Of a stretch of 23,866 nt of DNA, positions 1 through 6,935 are shown piece after piece. The notes under the pieces were generated by a model, which worked only from the letters and a program-made list of their open reading frames with translations, made no database searches and was not told where the DNA came from. Origin of the DNA: JBFHDX01 sp041584475 (GTDB taxonomy: Bacteria > Pseudomonadota > Alphaproteobacteria > UBA8366 > JADFVY01). The number at the start of each line of letters is the position of its first letter. Positions within the stretch are counted from its first letter, which is position 1. A program made the position numbers and the translations under genes. The stretch covers positions 1-23,866 of the forward strand of contig JBFHDX010000057.1 of the NCBI GenBank assembly GCA_041584475.1, in the 5' to 3' direction.

Positions 1-341
1 GGTCCGGCGGCGAGGCCGGGCCAGTGCAAAAGCGTCGCGAACACCGCCACGCCGGCGATGACGCCGAGCGGCAGGTTGCGGCGCATCCCGAAGAAGACTG
101 CGATGGCGACGCCGACTCCGGCGACACGGATGGCGAGCGGCGTCTCGCCGAGCACGCCATCGGGCAGGATCACCATGCGGGCGATCAGACCGGCGAGCAT
201 CGCATAGGCGATGCACGAGAACAGCCGGAACGCCTCGCTGGCGGGGCTGACCCGGCCGGCGATGGCGACGGCGAGCGCCCGCCAGAGATAGGTCGCGAGG
301 CCCGACAGCACGACGATGGCCCACAGACGCCAGTCAGCCAT
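1..341 (-). CDS. azlD: AzlD-type branched-chain amino acid transport protein (3' end cut by window)
   Basis: Translating the minus strand from the ATG at 341 gives about 113 residues beginning MADWRLWAIVVLSGLATYLW, and the frame is still open at the window edge. The product is hydrophobic with three to four membrane segments. It has the AzlD look: a short first helix, then an LWR motif, then an RNLPLGVIAG turn near the end. AzlD is the small subunit that works with AzlC in export of branched-chain amino acids or analogues across the inner membrane. Its start overlaps the azlC stop by 8 bases (334-341), which suggests translational coupling. AzlD proteins are usually about 100-115 aa, so little is missing. 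The family call is firm. The substrate is inferred from the family only. Confidence 0.85.
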   Translation of the reverse strand, partial: MADWRLWAIVVLSGLATYLWRALAVAIAGRVSPASEAFRLFSCIAYAMLAGLIARMVILPDGVLGETPLAIRVAGVGVAIAVFFGMRRNLPLGVIAGVAVFATLLHWPGLAAG

Positions 342-1053
342 GGCGTCCCCGCAGCCGGCGATCCCACAGATAGGCGAGAGTCCCGGCAACGGCGCCGGTC
401 AGGATCAGGCCCCAGTCCGAGGACACGAGGTGGAACGCCGGACCGGCCACGGCGCCGAGCATGACCGCCACGACCAGCCCCCACTCGCGCACGTCGACGA
501 AGACCAGCGTGAAGAAGACGGGGTTGAGGAAGACGAGGCTGAGGGTGACGTCGCGCGGCAGCGTCCCGGCGAGCAGGAAGCCGGCGGCGGTGCCGACCAG
601 CGCCGCGCCGAAGCAGATCGCCGCGAAGCCGGCGAAGTAGGGCCCGCGCAGCGCCGGGTTCATGCGCGGCCCCTCGCGCATCAGCGCGGCCCACGGGTTG
701 AGCGACATGAAATGCGCGATCGCATAGCGCCAGCGCCGTTTGGCGACACCTTCATTGATCAGCGGCATTACCGAGAGCACCATCGGTAGGAAGCGGGCGT
801 TCGCGGCGGAGGCCGCGAGGACGACGGCGACGACGGGCGCGCCGACCGCGTAGAGCTCGACCATGGCGATCTGTCCCGGCAGGCCCCAGACGAGTGCCGT
901 AGACAGCACCGAGCTCCACAGCGTCAGCCCGTACTCGCGCGACATCGAGCCGTAGCCGATCATGCTGGCGAGCAGGGTGAGCGCCGGCATGCCGGTCGCG
1001 TCGGTCAGGCCGCGGAGCAGCGCCCCGCGCGGCGTTGCGGTGAGGTCGGTCAT
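334..1053 (-). CDS. azlC: AzlC family inner-membrane permease
   Basis: The 239-residue product is a multi-span membrane protein of the AzlC family, the large subunit of the two-component branched-chain amino acid exporter. Family features visible are the N-terminal GLTDATGMPALTLLASMIGYG segment, a QIAMVELYAVGAP helix with a small-residue-rich turn, an NARFLPMVLSVMPL segment near residues 85-98, and two C-terminal hydrophobic helices. An in-frame ATG at 1125 would add 24 polar residues. I prefer 1053 (MTDLTATPRG) because AzlC homologues begin close to this point and the extension is not membrane-like. Neither start has a strong ribosome site. The gene is divergent from the MttB-like gene at 1238 and overlaps azlD downstream. 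Confidence 0.88.
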   Translation of the reverse strand: MTDLTATPRGALLRGLTDATGMPALTLLASMIGYGSMSREYGLTLWSSVLSTALVWGLPGQIAMVELYAVGAPVVAVVLAASAANARFLPMVLSVMPLINEGVAKRRWRYAIAHFMSLNPWAALMREGPRMNPALRGPYFAGFAAICFGAALVGTAAGFLLAGTLPRDVTLSLVFLNPVFFTLVFVDVREWGLVVAVMLGAVAGPAFHLVSSDWGLILTGAVAGTLAYLWDRRLRGRHG

Positions 1054-1237
1054 GGGGTCCGTCGTGTTCTGCGCCGCCGCGATCTTGCGGCCGTCGTCGT
1101 CGTTCTGCAAGCGGGGCGCCGGCATGGCGCGGTTTTCGCGCTGTGCGTCGCGATTTCGCGAGTGTCGCCGCGCCCGCTATGCATAGATCGGCAGGATCGG
1201 GCCCGGCCTGGCGGCGGGCACTAGCGGGGTAGGGAGC

Positions 1238-2818
1238 ATGGATACCGGCGATTCGCAGACGGACCGCGCTACGGAAGGCGGCGGTCGCCGCACCGGCCGT
1301 GGCGGCGGACGCGAGGCGCGGCGGGCGGCACGCGCCGGCGGCGGGGGCGGCGCGCGGCTGCCCTTCGTGACGCGCAGGTTCCGGCCGTTCGAAGTGCTCG
1401 ACGAGGAGGGGCTGGCGACGATCGAGGCGAACGCGGAAACGGTCCTCAAGGAGATCGGCATCGAGTTCCGCGACGACCCCGAGGCGCTGAAGATCTGGCG
1501 CGACGCCGGCGCCGACGTGCAGGGCGAACGCGTCCGCTTCGAGCCCGGCATGCTGCGCGCGATCATCCAGGCAAGCGCCCCGGCGACGTTCACGCAGCAC
1601 GCGCGCAATCCGGCCAACAGCGTGACGATCGGCGGCGACGCGACGGTCTTCGTGCCGGCCTACGGCCCGCCCTTCATCCGCAGCCTCGAGGAGGGACGGC
1701 GCTACGCGACGATCGAGGATTTCCGAAATTTCGTGAAGCTGGCCTACCTCTCGCCGGCGCTGCATCACTCGGGCGGGACCGTGTGCGAGCCGGTTGACCT
1801 GCCGGTGAACAAGCGCCATCTCGACATGGTCTACAGCCACATCCGCTATTCCGACAAGGCGTTCATGGGCTCGGTGACGGCACCGGAGCGCGCCGAGGAC
1901 ACGATGGCCATGGCCCGGCTCGTGTTCGGCGACGAATTCGTCGACACGAACTGCGTCGTCATCAGCCTGATCAACGCCAATTCGCCGCTGACCTTCGACG
2001 CCACGATGCTGGGCGCGCTGAAGGTGTACGCCCGGGCCAACCAGGCGACGGTGGTGACGCCGTTCATCCTCGCCGGCGCCATGAGCCCGGTGACGGTGGC
2101 CGGAACGCTGACGCAGGTCCTCGCCGAGGTGCTGGCCGGCGTCGCGTTGACGCAGCTGGTGCGGCCGGGTGCGCCGGTCGTCTTCGGCACCTTCGCCAGC
2201 TCGATCTCGATGCAGTCGGGTGCGCCGACCTTCGGTACGCCCGAACCGGCGCTCGTTACCTACGGCGCGGCCCAGCTGGCGCGGCGCCTCGGCATTCCGT
2301 TCCGCTCCGGCGGCGCGCTGTGCGCGTCGAAGATCGCCGACGCCCAGGCCGCCTACGAGTCGGCCAACACGCTGCAGCCGGCGCTGCTTGCCGGCGTCAA
2401 CTTCATGCTGCACGCCGCGGGCTGGCTCGAGGGCGGGCTCGCCATGGGCTACGAGAAATTCGTCATGGACGCCGACCAGTGCTCGATGCTGCAGACCTTC
2501 TGCAACGGCGTCGATCTGAGCGAGAACGGGCAGGCGATGGGCGCGATCCGCGAGGTCGGACCGGGCAGCCACTATCTCGGCTGCGCGCACACGCAGGCGA
2601 ACTTCGAGACCGCATTCTGGCGCTCGCGGATCGCCGACAACAACTCGTTCGAGCAATGGGAATCCGAGGGCTCGCGCGACGCCGCGCAGCGCGCCAACCA
2701 GCTGTGGAAGAAGATGCTCGCCGAGTACGAGGCGCCGGCGATCGATCCCGGCCTCGACGAAGCACTCGGCGAGTTCGTCGCCAAGAAAAAGGCCGCGGTT
2801 CCGGATTCGAACGTCTGA
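1238..2818 (+). CDS. MttB-superfamily (non-pyrrolysine) trimethylamine methyltransferase-like protein
   Basis: This 526-residue protein belongs to the MttB family of corrinoid-dependent methyltransferases, TIM-barrel proteins that move a methyl group from a quaternary or tertiary amine onto a cobalamin protein. Recognisable blocks are RRFRPFEVLDEEGLATIEANAE (about 46-67), the AYGPPF segment (141-146), SGGTVCEPVD (178-187), FGTFASSISMQSGAPTFGTPE (317-336) and SGGALCASKIADAQAAYE (357-374). The reading frame has no internal TAG, so pyrrolysine is not used, as in glycine-betaine-type MtgB relatives. Residues 1-45 form a Gly/Arg-rich, probably disordered tail that is unusual for the family. GGGAG lies just upstream of the ATG. 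No corrinoid protein or reductive activator is encoded nearby. The substrate is unknown. Betaines are a reasonable guess from family knowledge. Confidence 0.87.
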   Translation: MDTGDSQTDRATEGGGRRTGRGGGREARRAARAGGGGGARLPFVTRRFRPFEVLDEEGLATIEANAETVLKEIGIEFRDDPEALKIWRDAGADVQGERVRFEPGMLRAIIQASAPATFTQHARNPANSVTIGGDATVFVPAYGPPFIRSLEEGRRYATIEDFRNFVKLAYLSPALHHSGGTVCEPVDLPVNKRHLDMVYSHIRYSDKAFMGSVTAPERAEDTMAMARLVFGDEFVDTNCVVISLINANSPLTFDATMLGALKVYARANQATVVTPFILAGAMSPVTVAGTLTQVLAEVLAGVALTQLVRPGAPVVFGTFASSISMQSGAPTFGTPEPALVTYGAAQLARRLGIPFRSGGALCASKIADAQAAYESANTLQPALLAGVNFMLHAAGWLEGGLAMGYEKFVMDADQCSMLQTFCNGVDLSENGQAMGAIREVGPGSHYLGCAHTQANFETAFWRSRIADNNSFEQWESEGSRDAAQRANQLWKKMLAEYEAPAIDPGLDEALGEFVAKKKAAVPDSNV

Positions 2819-2824
2819 GCCGGT

Positions 2825-2853
2825 CCGCCGGCGGCGCGCCGGCGGCGTTTTTT
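2825..2853 (+). terminator. Rho-independent terminator after the mttB-like gene
   Basis: A 7-bp G/C stem (2825-2831 with 2839-2845) is followed after two bases by six Ts (2848-2853). It begins 7 bases after the stop of the MttB-like gene and fits an intrinsic terminator. An alternative pairing of 2841-2846 with 2854-2859 would place the T run in the loop. Confidence 0.7.
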
Positions 2854-2896
2854 GCCGCCCGCCACGATCGATCCGCAGCAAGGGGTTTTCAAGCGG

Positions 2897-2938
2897 TTCA
2901 AAAAATTTTATATTTATTTACAGAAAATTAACAAATAA
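2897..2938. other. AT-rich, A-tract-containing intergenic segment
   Basis: Only four of these 42 bases are G or C, in a region that is otherwise strongly GC-rich. The segment contains an A6T4 tract and TATATTTATTTA, features associated with intrinsic curvature or with binding by AT-preferring nucleoid proteins. A short direct repeat TTCAA (2888-2892 and 2897-2901) overlaps its left edge. It lies after a terminator and about 110 bases before the small membrane-protein gene, so it could hold that gene's promoter. I see no clear -35/-10 pair. Confidence 0.6.
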
Positions 2939-3051
2939 CGTGCGCCCGACGTTGCGACCGTCTCCGGACCAGCCGGGGACCGTTATCGACGAAGCGGCGG
3001 CGGCATGGGAACAGGGGCACGGATTTCCGGATTCGGGGAGACGCGGGCGGC

Positions 3052-3414
3052 ATGATTCCACTCTCGGCGCAGATCACGGCGATGATCGTGACGGTGAGCA
3101 TGGGGCTCTGTTTCTCCGCCGTCGCGATCCTCTGCGTCGTGCCGATCTACGAGGCGATCGTCGAGCGCCGCCGCCCGGTTCTGCCGGACATCCCGGCCAC
3201 GCTGGAGAATCTCGGCATCGCGCTGGCTCTCGGCGGCCTCACCTACCGCGAGACCGGCGTCGCCGCGCTCGGACTCGCGTTCGCGGTGCTGGGCACGCTG
3301 CTCGCGGCCGGCACGACTTCGCGCGCACTGCCCCGTGCCTTCCAGGCGCCGCTGCTGATCTGCGCCATCGTCAGCCTCGGCGTCCTCGGCGAATATTTCT
3401 ACCTGACGTCCTGA
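3052..3414 (+). CDS. Small integral membrane protein of unknown function
   Basis: The 120-residue product is very hydrophobic, with about four predicted membrane segments: roughly residues 8-31, 48-65, 70-88 and 97-116. A short basic loop IVERRRPVLPD follows the first helix. I do not recognise a family. A GGGGAGA stretch lies about 10 bases before the ATG. The coding bias (G/C at third positions) matches its neighbours. It stands alone between a terminated MttB-like gene and an orphan binding protein, so context does not define its job. Some uncertainty remains because it is short, but the hydrophobic pattern and ribosome site make it more likely real than not. Confidence 0.7.
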   Translation: MIPLSAQITAMIVTVSMGLCFSAVAILCVVPIYEAIVERRRPVLPDIPATLENLGIALALGGLTYRETGVAALGLAFAVLGTLLAAGTTSRALPRAFQAPLLICAIVSLGVLGEYFYLTS

Positions 3415-3493
3415 CGAGCCGCCGCGCGCCCGGCGCGTACCGACATTCGGGCGCCGCGGCACGGCGTGCCGGAGGCGGTGCGATTCGGGGCAA

Positions 3494-3523
3494 TTGGGCG
3501 AGCGGCTTATATTCTGATATGCT
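3494..3523 (+). promoter_or_regulatory. Candidate sigma-70 promoter for the periplasmic binding protein
   Basis: TTGGGC (3494-3499) is followed after 18 bases by TATGCT (3518-3523), and a TGA just before it makes an extended -10. Transcription would begin near 3530, about 60 bases before the ATG at 3589. The match is moderate and was read by eye. Confidence 0.4.
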
Positions 3524-3573
3524 GATGTACCGAACCGCCCGGCACGCGTTCGAACCGACCGGGCCCGCATGAC

Positions 3574-3581
3574 GGGAGGAG
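3574..3581 (+). promoter_or_regulatory. Strong ribosome binding site fixing the start at 3589
   Basis: GGGAGGAG lies 7 bases before the ATG at 3589. It fixes this start and suggests high translation, consistent with an abundant periplasmic binding protein. Confidence 0.75.
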
Positions 3582-3588
3582 AAACTCA

Positions 3589-4557
3589 ATGGGAATTAAA
3601 GGGAATTGGCTATCGGCGGTGACCGGCGCGGTGTTCGCCACGGGGCTCGCCACGGCGGGCGCGTCGGCGCAGGATGCGGGGCACGGCAAGGACTACCGGA
3701 CGTTCCTGCAGAACGGCGAGACACGATACGGCGAGATCGGCGATTCCTACACGGCCGACCTCGTGCTCTATCTGGCGGGCAACCAGTTCATGGTGATGGA
3801 GGAGCTGATCCGGGATTTCCTCGGCAGGCACCCCGACATCGGATCGGTCTATGTCGAGACGATCCCGCCGGGCCAGATCCTCAAGGGGCAGATCCTGCAG
3901 CAGGGCCAGATCGACGGCAAGAACACGGCGCAGAACCCGGACATCTACGCCAGCGTCAATCTCGGGCATCTCAAGCAGCTCAAGAAGAAGGGGATCATGG
4001 ACACGTACATGATCTACATCCACAACAAGCTCGAGCTCATGGTCGCCGCCGGCAACCCCAAGGGCATCAAGGGCCCCGAGGACCTCGGGCGCGACGATCT
4101 GGTGCAGTCCCATCCCAATCCCCTGACCGAGGGCATCTTCCGCTTCTACGGCTCGGAGATGCTGAAGGATCTCGGCCTCTACGAGAAGGTCACGGGCAAC
4201 GCCGAGTGCCGCAGCTGCTGGGCCATCGAGGGCAAGACGTGGTTCACCTCGCGCCATCACCGCGAGACCCCGGACCGGATCGAGAAGGGCGAGGCCGACG
4301 TCGGCATCGTCTGGACGACCGAGGTGGTCGAGGCGAAGAAGCACGGGCGCAGGATCGACGGGGTGCCGATTCCGGCGCCGCTCAACAAGGCGCACAAGGT
4401 CGGCTATGCGATCGGCGCCCTGAGCACCGGTCGCAACGCCAAGAACGCGCAGGCCTATCTCGCCTTCCTCGCGACGGATACCGCGCAGAGCATCTACGAG
4501 AAGTACGGCTTCGTGCGCGCGAACGCTGACCAGCTGCGGCTGAGACCGATCCCGTAG
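3589..4557 (+). CDS. Periplasmic substrate-binding protein, ModA-like (COG0725/SBP_bac_11 type)
   Basis: The 322-residue protein has a signal peptide of about 27-28 residues (hydrophobic core 8-22, then ASAQ). The mature part resembles molybdate/sulfate-type type-II binding proteins: a two-lobe pattern, a LMVAAGNPKGIKGPEDLGRDD hinge region near 150-170, a DVGIVWTTEVVEA strand near 237-249, and a C-terminal AKNAQAYLAFLATDTAQSIYEKYGF segment. Two cysteines, C207 and C210 (CRSC), could form a disulfide or bind a metal. No ATPase or permease gene is adjacent, so it is an orphan binding protein within this window. The ligand cannot be stated. An oxyanion is the family default, but the HPNPLTEG segment and the Cys pair leave room for something else. 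Confidence 0.8.
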   Translation: MGIKGNWLSAVTGAVFATGLATAGASAQDAGHGKDYRTFLQNGETRYGEIGDSYTADLVLYLAGNQFMVMEELIRDFLGRHPDIGSVYVETIPPGQILKGQILQQGQIDGKNTAQNPDIYASVNLGHLKQLKKKGIMDTYMIYIHNKLELMVAAGNPKGIKGPEDLGRDDLVQSHPNPLTEGIFRFYGSEMLKDLGLYEKVTGNAECRSCWAIEGKTWFTSRHHRETPDRIEKGEADVGIVWTTEVVEAKKHGRRIDGVPIPAPLNKAHKVGYAIGALSTGRNAKNAQAYLAFLATDTAQSIYEKYGFVRANADQLRLRPIP

Positions 4558-4586
4558 ACCGCCTGCGCCGCGCGAGGCGGGCGTTG

Positions 4587-4613
4587 CGGCCCGGCGACGA
4601 TCGCGCCGGGCCG
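4587..4613 (+). terminator. Perfect 10-bp hairpin after the binding-protein gene
   Basis: Bases 4587-4596 and 4604-4613 are perfect reverse complements around a 7-base loop, 30 bases past the stop. No T run follows, so it may be an mRNA 3' stabilising hairpin or a weak terminator. Confidence 0.5.
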
Positions 4614-4692
4614 TCGCGCATGCCGGCACGGACCGCTTGCCGGGCTGCGGCGATTGCGCGAGAGTTGCGTGCGATCGACCGGCGAGGCCCCC

Positions 4693-5724
4693 ATGATCAC
4701 CGTATACAGCGACGACCACCGGTTCCAGGACGGCAAGGGCGAACTCATCGACGGCCAGCTCTTGCCGCCGTTCGAGCGCCCGGCGCGGGCGGAGCGGATC
4801 ATCGCGCGGGTGCGCGAATCCGGGCTCGGCGCCGTCGTCGCCCCGCGCGCGTTCGGACGCGATCCGCTCGAGCGCGTCCATTCCGGTGCCTTCGTCGATT
4901 TCGTGCGCGACGCGTACGATGACTGGCGGGCGCAGCATGGCGATATCGACGCGCTGCCCCTGAACTGGCCGTGCCGCGGTTTCCGCCAGGCGGTGCCGGA
5001 GGCGATCGACGGGCGGCTCAGCTACTATTCGTTCGACGCCGGCACGCCGATCACCGCGGGAACGTGGAAGGCGGCGACCGCGTCGGTGAACGTCGCCCTG
5101 ACCGGCGCGCAGCGCCTGCGCGCGGACGGCGAGCGCGCGGTCTTCGCACTGTGCCGGCCGCCCGGCCACCATGCCGCGCGCGACCTCTACGGCGGCTATT
5201 GCTTCTTCAACAACGCCGCGGTGGCAGCGCAGTGGCTGCGCGACAACGGGGCGCAGCGGGTGGCTATCCTCGACGTCGACTACCACCACGGCAACGGGAC
5301 GCAGACGATCTTCTACGAACGCCCCGACGTGCTGTTCGTCTCGCTGCATGCCCACCCGGCGCAGGAATTCCCCTACTTCCTGGGGTACGAGGACGAGCGG
5401 GGCGCCGGCGACGGAGAGGGATACAACGTCAACCTGCCGCTCCGCTGGGGCACGGGCTGGGAGGCGTACGCGGCGTCGCTGGATATCGGGCTCAGCCGCA
5501 TCGCCGAGCACGACCCCGAAACGCTGGTCGTCTCGCTCGGCGTCGACACGTTCGAGGCGGACCCGATTTCGCACTTCACCCTCCGCACCGCCGATTACAC
5601 GCGGCTCGGGCAACGCATCGCCAGCCTCGGCCTGCCGACCCTGTTCGTCATGGAGGGCGGATACGCGTTGGACGCGATCGCCGCGAACGTGCTCGGCGTG
5701 CTGACGGGTTTCGAGGCCGCCTGA
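4693..5724 (+). CDS. Acetylpolyamine amidohydrolase (class II HDAC family)
   Basis: This 343-residue zinc hydrolase removes the acetyl group from acetylated polyamines such as acetylputrescine. It matches the characterised Mycoplana ramosa enzyme in length and layout, as I recall that sequence. Visible elements are the RPPGHHAARD motif with the tandem His (H159, H160), the zinc-ligand motif DVDYHHG (D196, H198), the third ligand D285 in SLGVDTFEADP, and the transition-state Tyr in MEGGY (Y324). Two acidic residues near the active-site mouth, E17 and D106, correspond to E17 and E106, which recognise the polyamine amine in the known enzyme. This supports true polyamine specificity over a general HDAC call. 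The start at 4693 (MITVYSDDHRF) is chosen by homology; a start at 4654 would add 13 residues. It lies 55 bases before the DauA-like gene, so the two are probably co-transcribed. Confidence 0.92.
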   Translation: MITVYSDDHRFQDGKGELIDGQLLPPFERPARAERIIARVRESGLGAVVAPRAFGRDPLERVHSGAFVDFVRDAYDDWRAQHGDIDALPLNWPCRGFRQAVPEAIDGRLSYYSFDAGTPITAGTWKAATASVNVALTGAQRLRADGERAVFALCRPPGHHAARDLYGGYCFFNNAAVAAQWLRDNGAQRVAILDVDYHHGNGTQTIFYERPDVLFVSLHAHPAQEFPYFLGYEDERGAGDGEGYNVNLPLRWGTGWEAYAASLDIGLSRIAEHDPETLVVSLGVDTFEADPISHFTLRTADYTRLGQRIASLGLPTLFVMEGGYALDAIAANVLGVLTGFEAA

Positions 5725-5767
5725 ACGGCCCGCCTGCGGACACGGGAACGGTGGCCCTGCGCGGGTT

Positions 5768-5775
5768 GGGGAGGA
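5768..5775 (+). promoter_or_regulatory. Ribosome binding site supporting a GTG start at 5780
   Basis: GGGGAGGA ends 4 bases before GTG at 5780. Only this start gives the complete N-terminal dinucleotide-binding strand (DVIIVGAGIAGAS), so GTG initiation is well supported. Confidence 0.7.
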
Positions 5776-5779
5776 CGCC

Positions 5780-6922
5780 GTGCCTCATTGCGACGTAATC
5801 ATCGTCGGCGCCGGCATCGCAGGCGCATCGGCCGGATACTTCCTCGCCGCCACGCACCGGGTGATCGTGCTCGAGCGCGAGGAGCAGCCGGGCTATCATG
5901 CGACGGGCCGCTCCGCGGCCCTGTACACCGCCACCTACGGCAGCGAAACGGTGCGCGCGCTGACGCTGGCGGCCGGCCCGTTCTTCCGGACACCGCCGGC
6001 CGGTTTCGCCGAGCACGAGCTGCTGACGCGGCGCGGCCTGCTGTTCGTCGCGCGCGAGGACCAGAGGCAAACCCTGGAACGTCACCACGCCACCGTCAGC
6101 GGCCTGGTGCGCGATGCGCGGCTGCTGTCGGCGGCCGAGGCGATCGCCCTGTGTCCGGTGCTGCGGCCCGGCCACATCGTCGCGGCGATGCTCGAGCCGG
6201 ATGCCCGCGACATCGATGTGGCGGCCCTGTTGCACGGCTATCTTCGCGGCCTGCGGCAGTATGGCGGCCGCATCGTGACCGGCGCCGACGTCACGGGCGT
6301 CGCGCGCGACGCCGGGGCGTGGCGCGTCGACACCGCGGCGGGCACTTTCGTCGCGCCGCTGCTCGTCAACGCCGCCGGCGCGTGGGCCGACGAGCTGGCG
6401 CTGCTGGCGGGCGCGAGGCCGCTCGGGCTCGTGCCGAAACGGCGCACGGCGATGCTCGTCGATGCGCCCGACGGCCACGACGTCGCGGCCTGGCCGATGG
6501 TCGTCGACGCCGACGAGCAGCTCTATTTCAAGCCCGATGCCGGCCGCCTGCTGGTGTCGCCCGCCGACGAGACGCCGAGCCCGCCCTGCGATGCCCGGCC
6601 CGACGAGATCGACGTCGCGACCGGCATCGAGCGGCTGCAGCGGGCGACCACGGTGCCCGTGCGGCGCGTTCGGCACAGCTGGGCGGGGCTGCGGACCTTC
6701 GCCGCGGACAAGGATCTGGTGGCCGGGTTCGACCCGGCGGTCGACGGCTTTTTCTGGCTGGCCGGACAGGGCGGTTACGGCATCCAGACCTCGCCGTCGA
6801 TGGGCCGTCTGGCCAGCGCGCTGATCGCCGGGCGGGCGATCCCGGGCGAGCTGACCGATCTCGGCCTGTCGGCCGCCGCGCTGGCGCCCGATCGGCCGGC
6901 GCTCGCGGCCGCGCCGCGTTGA
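5780..6922 (+). CDS. FAD-dependent D-amino-acid dehydrogenase, D-arginine dehydrogenase (DauA)-like
   Basis: The 380-residue flavoprotein of the DAO family closely follows Pseudomonas DauA, which oxidises D-amino acids (best D-arginine) to imino acids. The N-terminal FAD motif GAGIAGAS is at 10-17 and the GYHATGRSAA motif at 38-47. Against DauA numbering, which aligns here with almost no gaps, Y53, R222, Y249, R305 and G332 are kept. These include residues that hold the substrate carboxylate. DauA H48 and E87 are both Leu here. E87 contacts the guanidinium side chain in DauA, so a basic substrate is less likely. The gene follows the acetylpolyamine amidohydrolase and converges with the histidine kinase, with only 13 bases between their stops. 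The family is firm. The substrate is inferred to be a D-amino acid or related amine, probably not D-arginine. Confidence 0.87.
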   Translation: MPHCDVIIVGAGIAGASAGYFLAATHRVIVLEREEQPGYHATGRSAALYTATYGSETVRALTLAAGPFFRTPPAGFAEHELLTRRGLLFVAREDQRQTLERHHATVSGLVRDARLLSAAEAIALCPVLRPGHIVAAMLEPDARDIDVAALLHGYLRGLRQYGGRIVTGADVTGVARDAGAWRVDTAAGTFVAPLLVNAAGAWADELALLAGARPLGLVPKRRTAMLVDAPDGHDVAAWPMVVDADEQLYFKPDAGRLLVSPADETPSPPCDARPDEIDVATGIERLQRATTVPVRRVRHSWAGLRTFAADKDLVAGFDPAVDGFFWLAGQGGYGIQTSPSMGRLASALIAGRAIPGELTDLGLSAAALAPDRPALAAAPR

Positions 6923-6935
6923 GACGATTTACGGC

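Noticed and set aside
1238..2818. Pyrrolysine-containing MttB
   Set aside because: No in-frame TAG interrupts the gene, and no pyl genes are seen in the window.
752..2881. Long minus-strand open frame of about 700 codons across the MttB-like gene
   Set aside because: It is Arg/His/Gly-rich with no recognisable domain and lies opposite a clear gene. It is an artefact of strong GC bias in third positions.
3610..5613. Long minus-strand open frame across the binding protein and deacetylase genes
   Set aside because: Same GC-driven shadow pattern, no motif, and both strands cannot be coding here given the strong plus-strand homologies.
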